Positions 56,265-64,000 of a stretch of 64,000 nucleotides of DNA are shown piece after piece. The translations under genes were made by a program, and so were the position numbers. Source of the stretch: Endomychus coccineus (taxonomy: Eukaryota > Arthropoda > Insecta > Coleoptera > Endomychidae); contig OY294067.1 in assembly GCA_958510875.1 (NCBI GenBank), forward strand, positions 32,352,912-32,416,911, given 5' to 3'. How positions within the stretch are numbered: position 1 is the first letter of the stretch; every line of letters begins with the position of its first letter. The notes beneath the pieces were generated by a model. That model made no database searches. It was not told the origin of the DNA and saw nothing but the letters and a program-made list of their open reading frames with translations.

Positions 56265-56771
56265 GAATATTACACTTTAATATGTACGCAGCCAATATTT
56301 TGTGTCGGTTTTGTTTCTGTAGTTACAACCTCTATGTCTATTTCCATATTTGCTATCAAATTAGGACCTAAAGCGATATTTGGAGGAAAAGGAAATTTCA
56401 CGCCTTGTCGAATTATTTCGCACTTTTTCGGAACTGTAACGTTGTTTCGCAAATTCAACGCCTAGTGAGTTCAATATCATCACGGATTTAGTTTTTAATG
56501 ATTATCGACTCATTCAACTTATACCCGTCAGTTTTTTTAATTCGGTTTCTCTTAATCTACATGGTACTGTGGCCAACTAGGCTAAGAAACCTTAAACTTG
56601 TTTCTACTTACCCAGAACAGTTCTATTGAAATGAAGACCCAAGATGCAGTCATTGAACGAGTACTGTCAGAGTAATTTCCAACCAATGTAATACCCATAC
56701 CTACACTCTATCTTACCTATGCCTAAGCACACCTCAATTTAAAACTATTGAACCATGAATGTGCATGAATA
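56265..56771 (-). repeat. Duplicated unit R, copy 1 (inverted, gene-like)
   Basis: It is the reverse complement of R2 (57182-57551) and R3 (59540-60010); shared words include 'ggtcaattattcatgcac', 'ctgacagtact', 'aagtttaaggtttctt', 'gatgatattgaac' and 'aaatttccttttcctccaaa'. Like R3 it directly abuts a mariner 3' terminus. It runs further at its other end than R2 and R3, without the mariner fragment that interrupts them, so it looks ancestral. Confidence 0.85.
56270..56640 (-). CDS. Possible two-exon gene fragment inside unit R1
   Basis: A minus-strand exon at about 56270-56461 is open and reads NNVTVPKKCEIIRQGVKFPF, PPNIALGPNLIANMEIDIEV and QNIGCVHIKV, ending with a stop. An acceptor-like 'actcactag' precedes it. 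Upstream, MTASWVFISIELFW ends at a donor-like 'gttctgg|gtaagt' (near 56613), with an intron of about 150 bp between. Copies R2 and R3 carry stops in the same exon and a changed donor ('gggtaggt'), so R1 is the only intact version. The first exon is hydrophobic, as a signal peptide might be. I do not recognise the protein, and the two-exon model is inference. Confidence 0.35.
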
Positions 56772-56935
56772 ATTGACCTTTGAGGGCAAGGTGAAAAGTT
56801 CCTGAAAAATTGAACAAGAAATGATTTATTTGATCAAAACTTATTTTATTTCTCAACATAATCTCGTTGTACGCGTTTCTAATTTTTCGATCCCTTCCAA
56901 ATAATACGATTTCGGCAATCCTTAAAAATCATTGA
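56772..56935 (-). mobile_element. mariner 3' end, inverted
   Basis: Minus strand: 'gaaatcgtattatttggaag' down to 'ttttcaggaacttttcacct' and 'tgccctc', that is, the last codons, 3' UTR and TIR of the mariner family seen at 9421-10573. The 5' part is absent. Confidence 0.85.
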
Positions 56936-57181
56936 CAATCAGTAGGATCAAAAGTAAAAGTGTAAAGTTTTATTAACACATTCAATTGAAAAGTTTTAAT
57001 ATAAAAACAATAATTCAGAAATGTTAATATGAACTCTTCCTATAAAAAGTTTACGACATGAGCTCCTTCAACTTCCATACATTTTCCCAATCTTCTTATA
57101 ACTTCCTACACTGTAGTTTTTTCCAGCATTTCTTTAGAGATAGCTCAGTCTATAGGCTGTTCGTACTTTCTCCTTTATGTG
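56936..57181 (-). pseudogene. DDE (Tc1/mariner superfamily) transposase C-terminal fragment and its repeat S1
   Basis: Minus strand at 57190-57050 reads AISKEMLEKTTV then EVIRRLGKCMEVEGAHVVNF, resembling the C-terminal tail of mariner-like transposases of the DDE_3 group (a run such as R-x-x-x-C-I-x-x-x-G-x-H-F-E). Part of it, 57086-57181 (S1), is repeated at 57790-57885 (S2). S1 and S2 bracket unit R2, the mariner fragment and segment X. Confidence 0.5.
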
Positions 57182-57551
57182 TACTCTGACAGTACTCATT
57201 CAATGACTGCATCTTGGTGCTTCATTTCAATAGAACTGACTGAGCAATGTTCTGGGTAGGTATAAACGAGTTTAAGGTTTCTTTGCCTTCTTGGCCACAA
57301 TACTATGTAGAGATTAAGGGATACAGAATTAAAAAAGCTGGCGGGTATCGGTTGAATGAGTCGATAATCATTAAAAAACTAAATCCATGATGATATTGAA
57401 CCCACTAGGAGTTGAATTTGCCAACGTTACAGTTCCGAAAAGTGCGAAATAATTCGATAAGGAGTGAAATTTCCTTTTCCTCCAAATATCGCTCTAGGTA
57501 CTAATTTGATAACAAATATGGTGATAGACATGTAGCTTGTAACTATTGAAA
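57182..57551 (+). repeat. Duplicated unit R, copy 2
   Basis: Matches R1 in reverse complement and R3 directly (over 90 percent by eye). It starts at 'tactctgacagtact', lacking the first part. The coding-like exon is interrupted by stops. It ends where the mariner fragment begins ('aaacgcctattttg'). Confidence 0.85.
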
Positions 57552-57722
57552 CGCCTATTTTGAAGGATTGCCGAAATCGTATTATTTGGAAGGGATGGAA
57601 AATTAGAAAAACGTTGGATGAAGTGTATCGGGCTACCAGGAGATTATGTTGAGAAATAACATAAGTTTTGACCTAATAAATCATTTCTTGTTTAATTTTT
57701 CAGGGACTTTTCATCTTGCCCT
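57552..57722 (+). mobile_element. mariner 3' end fragment
   Basis: 'aacgcctattttgaaggatt', 'gaaatcgtattatttggaag', 'acgttggatgaagtgtatcg' through to 'agggacttttcatcttgccc'. This is the last part of the mariner coding region, UTR and TIR. It is 5'-truncated where it joins R2, exactly as at 60010. Confidence 0.88.
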
Positions 57723-57885
57723 CGTATTATACTATTACTCTAAATTGCATACGTTCTAACTACATATGTACAGATTAGAAACAAGGTTACCCAATCTTCT
57801 TATAACTTCCTACACTGTAGTTTTTTCCAGCATTTCTTTAGAGATAGCTCGGTCTATAGGCTGTTCGTACTTTCTCCTTTATGTG
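57723..57885 (+). repeat. Segment X and repeat S2
   Basis: X (57723-57789, including 'ctaaattgcatacgttct' and 'acagattagaaacaaggtta') recurs at 60196-60255 after the third mariner fragment. S2 (57790-57885) is a near-identical direct repeat of S1 (57086-57181). Confidence 0.82.
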
Positions 57886-57964
57886 ATCTTTATTGGTCGA
57901 GGCAGCTCTCTAAAATTTATTTTTTGAGTAAAAATATAAGTAGAAATCAAAGGGTGTTCAGTAT

Positions 57965-58075
57965 GGAAGACCTCCGATAAATGCAGAAATGCCCTGTTAC
58001 ACAGACGGCTCAAAAACTAATGAAGGTGCAGGAGCAGGATGGAACCACACGTTGGCACGAAGCTGTAATCGAATG
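57965..58075 (+). pseudogene. RNase H scrap of a non-LTR retrotransposon
   Basis: The frame gives CYTDGSKTNEGAGAGWN, the N-terminal RNase H signature with the catalytic Asp in T-D-G-S. About 100 bp only. Confidence 0.6.
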
Positions 58076-58250
58076 TTTTCAAGTAGGAGTGGAATAGTTC
58101 ATGCAGCAATTGCAAATAGTTTTCGCTATTAAGGACTTCTTCAAAGAAGAAAGAACCAATATAACGTTCAAAAATATTTCCACACCGAACAAAGTGTCCT
58201 CGGTTTTCAATTTCGTTAAAGTGGTGTGATTTCACTGTTGCCAATGATGC
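58010..58250 (-). pseudogene. DDE_3-type (Tc1/mariner superfamily) transposase fragment
   Basis: The minus frame from 58244 reads SHHFNEIENRGHFVRCGNIF then ERYIGSFFFEEVLNSENYLQ and LLHELFHSYL. This fits the region between the first and second catalytic Asp in these transposases (S-D-E-x-x-F-x-x-N-G-x-x-N-R...I-I-G-P-x-F-F...x-x-Y-L-x-x-L). With 57790-57885 it may be one minus-strand copy. The first Asp itself is outside the open part. Confidence 0.6.
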
Positions 58251-58531
58251 TACTTTTTGCGATTTCTTTTACAATTGCTGATAAAACGGCTTTCAACTAC
58301 TGAGGATATGTTGAGAAAGTCCATGGTTAGTAATTTCAAAATTTACAATTATTTGGGTGATGAAATTAGTTCTATCTTTTCCAATGATCAGCTTAGATCA
58401 CGCTCATTGTCATATATTGTTTCTCGAACAGTTCTGTTGAAGAAGCACCAAAATGCTATCACCTATGTCAAATAATCTAAGTCATCTTCATCTTGTAGAA
58501 AATTTAATCTACATCTGTTAATATAACTATA

Positions 58532-59537
58532 CGAGAGAGCAAGGGGAAAAGTCCCTGGACAATGAAACAAGAAATGATTTATTTGATCGAAACTTATTTT
58601 ATTTCTCAAGATAATCGATCCAACAGTTCTGCATAATATACGCCGGTGATCGTTTTGCCCTTACAACGTAATCCGAATAGACGATACCGTGTGCATCCCA
58701 AAATACTGTCGCCATGACTTTGTTGGCCTATATACCCACTTTGGCCTTTTTCGGCTTCGATTCGACGATCGGCGAGTTAAAGTACACGAGATTGCTCAGG
58801 CTATGAGCATCTCAACCAAACGGGTAACACTCTGTACACATTTTTGAATATGAGAAAGCTATCTGCCAGATGGGTGCCGCATTTGCTCTCTGATTACAAC
58901 AAGCGCGATCGTGTGACAACTTCAAAAGGAGTGTTTGGCTATGTTCAAGCGCCATAAGAAGGACTTTTGGCAAAGCCTAATAGCAATGGGTGGAACATAG
59001 ATCCATCACAATACACCAGAGACCACAGAACAGTCGAAACAGGTTTATCGGCCAAAAAAGTTATGGCGAAAGTTTTTTGGGATGCACACGGTATCGTCCA
59101 TATCGATCACCTTGAAAACGGTGAAACGATCACCGGCGTATATTATGTAGATCGATTCGACGCCGATTGGAAGCGAAAGCGGCCGCATTTGAAAAAAAAA
59201 GTGCTCTTTCACCAGGACAACGCACCGACGCACAGATCCGTAGTCGCAATGGTAAAATTGCATGAATTGCGTTACGAATTGGTTCGTTATTCATCATATT
59301 CTCCAGATTTGGCCCCCTGCGGACAGTGATGTGGCTCCAACGATGAGGTGAGGTCATTACTGAAACAACTGAAATGCCTATTTTGGAAGATTGCCGAAAT
59401 CGTATTATTTGGAAGGGATTAAAAATTAGAAAAAATTGTATCGGACTACAAGGAGCTTATGTTGAGAAATAAAATAGGGTTTGATCAAATAAATCATTTG
59501 TTGTTTCATTTATCAGGGACTTTTCACCTTGCCCCCA
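58532..59537. mobile_element. Rearranged palindromic mariner with two 3' ends
   Basis: Both termini are mariner 3' ends: left 'agcaaggggaaaagtccctg' followed by minus-strand 3' UTR ('atgatttatttgatcgaaac'), right 'tttatcagggacttttcacc' plus 'ttgccccc'. TA flanks both sides. The left 240 bp is antisense mariner, including KVMATVFWDAHGIV in reverse with a deletion; near 58771 it switches to sense sequence (RRVKVHEIAQAMSIST), which carries on to VMAKVFWDAHGIVHIDHLEN, KVLFHQDNAPTHRS (second Asp) and YSPDLAPCG (third Asp position). The element appears to have formed by an inversion or aberrant gap repair. No functional transposase. Confidence 0.85.
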
Positions 59538-59539
59538 TA

Positions 59540-60010
59540 GGTCAATTATTCATGCACATTCATCTAACTTTGATAGTTTTCAACTGAGGATTGTTTAGGC
59601 ATGAGTAAGATAGAGTGTAGGTATGGGTATCACATTGGTTGGCAATTACTCTGACAGTACTCATTCAACCACTGCATCTTGGTGCTTCATTTCAATAGAA
59701 CTGACTGAGAAATGTACTGGATAGGTATAAACGAGTTTAAGGTTTCTTTGCCTTATTGGCCACAATACTATGTAGAGATTAAGGGATACAGAATTAAAAA
59801 AGCTGGCGGGTATCAGTTGAATGAGTCGATAATCATTAAAAAACTAAATCCGTGATGATATTGAACCCACTAGGAGTTGAATTTGCCAACGTTACAGTTC
59901 CGAAAAGTGCTAAATAATTCGATAAGGAGTGAAATTTCCTTTTCCTCCAAATATCGCTCTAGGTACTAATTTGATAACAAATATGGTGATAGACATGTAG
60001 CTTGTAACTA
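59540..60010 (+). repeat. Duplicated unit R, copy 3
   Basis: Longest direct copy: begins 'ggtcaattattcatgcac' next to the mariner terminus and ends at the mariner fragment. It matches R2 almost base for base from 59650 on, including the same disabling changes in the exon. Confidence 0.87.
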
Positions 60011-60255
60011 CTGTAACGCCTATTTTGAAGGATTGGCGAAATCGTATTATTTGGAAGGGATGAAAAATTAGAAAAACGTTGGATGAAGTGTATCGGGCTA
60101 CCAGGAGATTATGTTGAGAAATAACATAAGTTTTGATCTAATAAATCATTTCTTGTTTAATTTTTCAGGGACTTTTCATCTTGCCCTCGTATTATACTAT
60201 ACTCTAAATTGCATACGTTCTGACTACATGATATGTACAGATTAGAAACAAGGTT
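60010..60255 (+). mobile_element. mariner 3' end fragment plus segment X
   Basis: A near-identical copy of 57552-57789 (mariner 3' end, TIR, then X). After X the sequence diverges into the hAT-like relic, whereas after 57789 it enters S2. Confidence 0.87.
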
Positions 60256-60260
60256 ACTGA

Positions 60261-61880
60261 TTAGTCTAAAGTTTATGAAATTTTCATATTTGGCATATTT
60301 TTCATATTATATGAAATTTTTCTGAATTTTTCATATTTTTAACTATTTTTTAATTTTTAGCATATCTGTAACAATTTTACAAACAATTCCTTCCTATACA
60401 ATTTAACCAAAACATTTTATTATTCTTGCGAGTAAAGTAAATTTAAAAGCTCTCCATTTGTGTTCCTTGACTGGTTTTGCATTTAGCAGGTATAATTTCA
60501 AGAAAGGGACAATTACTGGTAAATCCCAATTATATTGTTGATGTTTAAAATATTCACTTAATGCGGAAATAGGTACTAAGAATTAATTACCTGACACCGT
60601 TGGGGTCCATTCATTTGTTGCCTAACAAGGGCACGAGGAGGAGCATAATTATTGAAAGTTTTCTTTAAAGTTGTGTCGACAATTTTAGAGTTAATTTAAA
60701 TTTAGATTTTGAAATGTGCCAGTGTGTCTATTTAAAATGGCAAGTGGTATCAAAGTGTCTGTGTTTCCAGAGTTGTGTATGAGCATGGGAAAAGTATTCT
60801 GCTCAGTCTGCAGCAAAATTATAAGTACAAATTTATTATATTCAAAGCTATACAGACTTTCCGACATAAAAAATGTTTCTAAAAAACAAGCTATACAACC
60901 TGTGTCATGAAGAGGGTTTATTAAATATGCACAAGGTGTATTTTACGTAACTCTTTAAGATTTCAAATATTAGGATTTTTCTGTATAAAGAGTGTTCCTT
61001 GCCTCTGGCATACAGAGTGGGGTAAACCTTAATCGTAGTTCCATAACTCCTGTGGAACAAAACTAGACAATTTTTTTGAATGAAACCGTTCAATGGTGAA
61101 CAAGAGCACATATTCTAAACAAATTTTTTTTTACAATCAGGCTGGATAATTAAAAACGTATTTCAAGGTTACGTAGCGGTAATTAAAAAATAAAAAAAAG
61201 TTGGTCATTTAATAATTTATGAAAAAGTAGGTCATATTTGCATAATTTATTTTTGGGCTATCCTGTATACATGAAAATAATTATAGAATACGTGTTTTCG
61301 TCCACCATTGACCAGATTTATTTAAAAAAATTAAGAGTCATCCAAATTATCTTTGATAGAGGCGGTAAATTTAATAAAAGAATTTTGAGCAAAAATGCAA
61401 AAATATTCCATGACAAATATATAAAAAATTCAAAGCAGTAATTCATAAGAACCATGGCTACAAATACCTTTTACAAGCAGCCAATGCTTTAATTGGAGAT
61501 TTTGATGAAACTTTTACAGTGGAACCAGAAATTTTGTCACATTTAAAAAAACGTCCCTATTACGTCTGTTGACGTAGAGAGAAGCTTTTCTGTTTTCAAA
61601 CTTTATGTATACTGATAGGAGGCGTAACTTTTTGTTGGAGAATTTCTAGAAATTCTTTATTGTTTATTGTTTTGGTAGATATATTGTTAAATAACAAAAT
61701 ATTGAACTATGTTTTGTTTCAATTCAAACTACCTCATTAAAAAGCAATTGATTGTGAAAATTTAAATATTATTTTTTGAATAATTTCATATTTAAATTTT
61801 TTTTCATATTTCAACTAAATTCCTTTCTTATATATGATCATATTTCCTACTTTTTTTTTCTTCATATTTGCCTCACTTTT
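60261..61880 (+). pseudogene. hAT-family relic with C-terminal dimerisation domain
   Basis: Near 60716-60910 the frame gives KVFCSVCSKIIST, a zinc-finger-like pair of Cys resembling CGGBP1/hAT N-terminal fingers. After decayed sequence, about 61440-61640 reads GDFDETFTVEPEILSHLK and then TSVDVERSFSVFK with DRRRNFLLENF in shifted frames, the hAT C-terminal dimerisation motif (S-V-E-R-x-F-S). Both flanks are unusually rich in 'tttcatatt' words (60275-60350 and 61785-61870), probably subterminal repeats. No duplication could be fixed, so ends are approximate. Confidence 0.65.
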
Positions 61881-61889
61881 CAATGCTTT

Positions 61890-63180
61890 CTACTCTATTG
61901 GAAAGGATGGAATTTGAGAAATCAACCCCAAAAATCGTCTCGTGTTCCTAAAAGACATTATGTAGGATCTGACGACAGCCTTAACATTGTACATTGCAGC
62001 AGAATAGTTTATATTGTGTAAGTACCTTTCCACAGTTAAATGACACGAAGAATTGTTACGAAACCTATGGTGCATGCGATATTGGCAATGACTCATTTCA
62101 TTGTTTCTTTACAGTCTCCCTCTAAAAACGGCAGTAGCGCGTCGTTAAACGAATTCGGTCCGTTCAAATCGAGATGAAGGGTCTAACTTGAGTCGCCGCC
62201 ACTCCCGCTGACCCCTTCGAAATTATATAGAAATTTAATTATACTTTAATAACAACCCTGGCTTTTGTGTTTGATAAATGAGTACATTTAACTAATTGCC
62301 CGTTATCAGATTACACCTTCAGCGATGGTCGCCAGAGTGAGCACGACGTATCATAGTGCGGAGTTTTTGCCGGAATAGGATGATATACTTCCCAGAGAGG
62401 ATAAGCAAAAAGTCCTGACACGGCGCTCGAATTCAATACAGTAAAGTGCTCCGGAGTTAGGAACGGTGCTGGAGAAGTTGTCACAATGACGGTGCTGTCT
62501 TAGATCCATGACGATAGCGACGGTTGTCGGCGTATCTGGAATAGGTATTGTTCGAGGGTAATCTTAATTGATGCCCGCCGTTATCCATCATAAGGAGAGA
62601 CGGAGCTTTTCCCCGTGTTGACAAGCGGACGTCAGTGGCGGGCGGCACTCAAGTGCGTCTGTCTAGAATAGACGCAAGGAAGGTAACAATGTAATATGCC
62701 ATTAGCAGGGAATCTGAATTGGCTTTGTTGCGGAGACGATTTGCGCGAGGGGGCGCCTGTGGAATAGTCGTATTACGTGTCTTCTTCTCTGGGGACTCTC
62801 CGACCTGCAATCACTCACCCCGTCTACCGTTCACCTCGCCATTCAATCGACACTGTTACGTTATTTGCCATCGATGCACTTACGTTTCCATATAAGAATA
62901 GAGCAGAAACCTTGGGAACAGATCACATTTATAAATGTTGCGACTTTTTATTTAATAGACATATTCTAGTAGATTTTATCAAAAACAATGGAACAGAAAT
63001 GGTGTGTTCTCCGAAAGAAAGAATTGACTTCATAAAACCACAGCTGCGAATCAATCTAGGGCTAGCGTCGAGATGCTCCACGGCAGGTAAAATTATCAAA
63101 AGGTCACGTTCGAATTGGGAGACGATTAAGTAATTAACACTATAGGATAGGTACCTGGTGTTATTATATAGATTGTCCCA
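61890..63180. other. Unannotated sequence, GC-rich in part
   Basis: 62110-62760 has higher GC than the window average and no coding motif. The frame at 62777-63133 (118 codons, e.g. NNGTEMVCSPKERIDFIKPQ) is open and of mixed composition, but I cannot link it to a family and its 5' part looks non-coding. Confidence 0.3.
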
Positions 63181-63186
63181 AAATTA

Positions 63187-63612
63187 ATAGTGGCTTCTGT
63201 GAGTCGGAAAAAAGGCCGAAAAAAGCAAATATTTCAGAGCCTAACGAGACTCTGTCCCCCCTGTTTTGGAGGATGCTGAACACGATGGCGGTGGTTTAAA
63301 CTCTTTCTGAGTTGACCGTCACCCCCAAACGGCAAAAAACAACCCCCAAAAAGGGTGAAACGCGGATATACCGACATATTCCGAGAAGAACCGCGTCACC
63401 TCCCGTTTTCGAGGATGCTGAACACGATGCCGGTATTTTGGAATTTCTCCGAGTCAACCCCACCCTTTAAACGGCGAAAAACAACCCCCGAAAGGGGTGA
63501 AACGCGGATATACCGACATATTCCGAGAAAAAACGTGTCACCTCCCGTTTTCGAGGATGCTGAACACGATGCCGGTACTTTGGAATTTCTCCGAGTCAAC
63601 CCCACCCCTTAA
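63187..63612 (+). repeat. 142-bp tandem repeat, about three units
   Basis: Units 2 and 3 start at 63329 and 63471 ('acggc(a/g)aaaaacaaccccc') and the next begins at 63613, giving a 142-bp period. Each contains 'gggtgaaacgcggatatacc', 'gaggatgctgaacacgatg' and 'ctccgagtcaaccccaccc'. The first unit (63187-63328) is diverged and lacks part of the left block. Units 2 and 3 differ at about ten positions. The open frames in it only reflect the repeat. Confidence 0.92.
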
Positions 63613-63689
63613 ACGGCAAAAAATAACCCTGTAATTCCACTTGTAAGCGACGTAGATTATATTGAGCGGATCATTTTTTTATGAAAATG

Positions 63690-63860
63690 GATTTTATAAC
63701 GATGTTTTATATTTACCTATAATGAATGTAATTGTATGCGTCAATAATAATGTTTTATATGGATATATAGTGGATATGTAGTTATATGACTTATATGCGT
63801 CAATGAAACAGTTTTATATTTGTATATATAGTTAATAAGTAATTGTACGCGTGAAATAAA
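63690..63860 (+). repeat. AT-rich tandem repeat, three diverged units
   Basis: '(a/t)gttttatat' followed by 'tatagt' and then 't(a/g)tgcgtcaat' or 'tacgcgtgaaat' recurs at about 63703, 63751 and 63810, with a spacing of about 50-60 bp. It directly follows the 142-bp array. Confidence 0.65.
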
Positions 63861-64000
63861 AATGTTTATGATGTAATAAAATAAAATATGTAAAATTGTA
63901 CCACTGATTCCATACAGGAGATTTTCTCACCTAAAAACCACCAAATAACCTAGCCAGACACGATGTATACGCCTATTTTTCAGGGTCAACAAATGTGGAA

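Noticed and set aside
62777..63133. 118-codon frame as a gene
   Set aside because: No homologue recognised, no start context, adjoining non-coding GC-rich DNA; left as unannotated.
63355..63612. Frame of 85 codons as a repeat protein
   Set aside because: It is translation of a 142-bp tandem repeat; the period is not a multiple of three, so the second unit is read in another phase.

Overview
The window looks like a transposon-dominated, AT-rich stretch of an arthropod (most likely insect) nuclear genome. This rests on short, mostly broken reading frames; a Tc1/mariner, P-element-like and hAT complement typical of insects; a tRNA-derived SINE with target-site duplications; and a 54-bp GT-AG intron in one transposase. 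I see no rRNA, no free-standing tRNA gene, no operon-like gene order and no CRISPR. I could not recognise a single intact host gene. A few short coding-like stretches (about 2.0-2.4, 5.7-6.2, 32.1-32.5, 33.8-34.1 and 56.3-56.7 kb) may be exons or relics of host genes.

Layout. 0-5 kb: SINE copy 1, a duplicated unknown relic and a 1.5-kb foldback element. 6-8.3 kb: non-LTR retrotransposon relics split by a hammerhead-bearing element. 9.4-11 kb: an irritans-type mariner with TIRs and TA duplication, then a Penelope-like GIY-YIG remnant. 13-14.2 kb: a Tc1 relic with SINE copy 2 inside it. 19.2-19.8 kb: a second Tc1 relic. 21.2-25 kb: two hammerhead-bearing families, a 1.2-kb foldback nested in one of them, and a non-LTR RNase H end. 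28-33.3 kb: antisense non-LTR and R2-like (restriction-like endonuclease) retrotransposon remnants, then the third hammerhead-bearing element. 34.8-41.7 kb: a series of foldback/MITE elements with RT fragments between them. 43-46.3 kb: a DUF4371/TTF-type hAT reading frame interrupted by a P-element-like transposon with a perfect 8-bp duplication. 49.5-51.3 kb: an internally deleted hAT with TIRs and 8-bp duplication. 52-56 kb: more retroelement fragments and an RNA-fold candidate. 56.2-60.2 kb: a nested block in which a two-exon gene-like unit, mariner 3' ends and a DDE transposase fragment are duplicated in both orientations. 60.3-61.9 kb: another hAT relic. 63.2-63.9 kb: a 142-bp tandem repeat followed by an AT-rich one.

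The most notable signal is a set of small interspersed elements whose ends carry hammerhead self-cleaving ribozyme motifs (CUGAUGA, a short stem II, GAAA). In two families these sit as head-to-head inverted pairs, and in one family the copies are flanked by 9-11 bp direct duplications. A decayed Penelope-like (PLE) coding end with its own hammerhead-like sequence lies in the same window, so these may be non-autonomous elements mobilised by PLE machinery. Nothing here forms a pathway; the elements relate to one another by insertion and nesting, which gives a relative chronology.

Limits: all matches were read by eye without alignment software. Boundaries are exact only where TIRs or duplications are quoted; the others are accurate to tens of bases.
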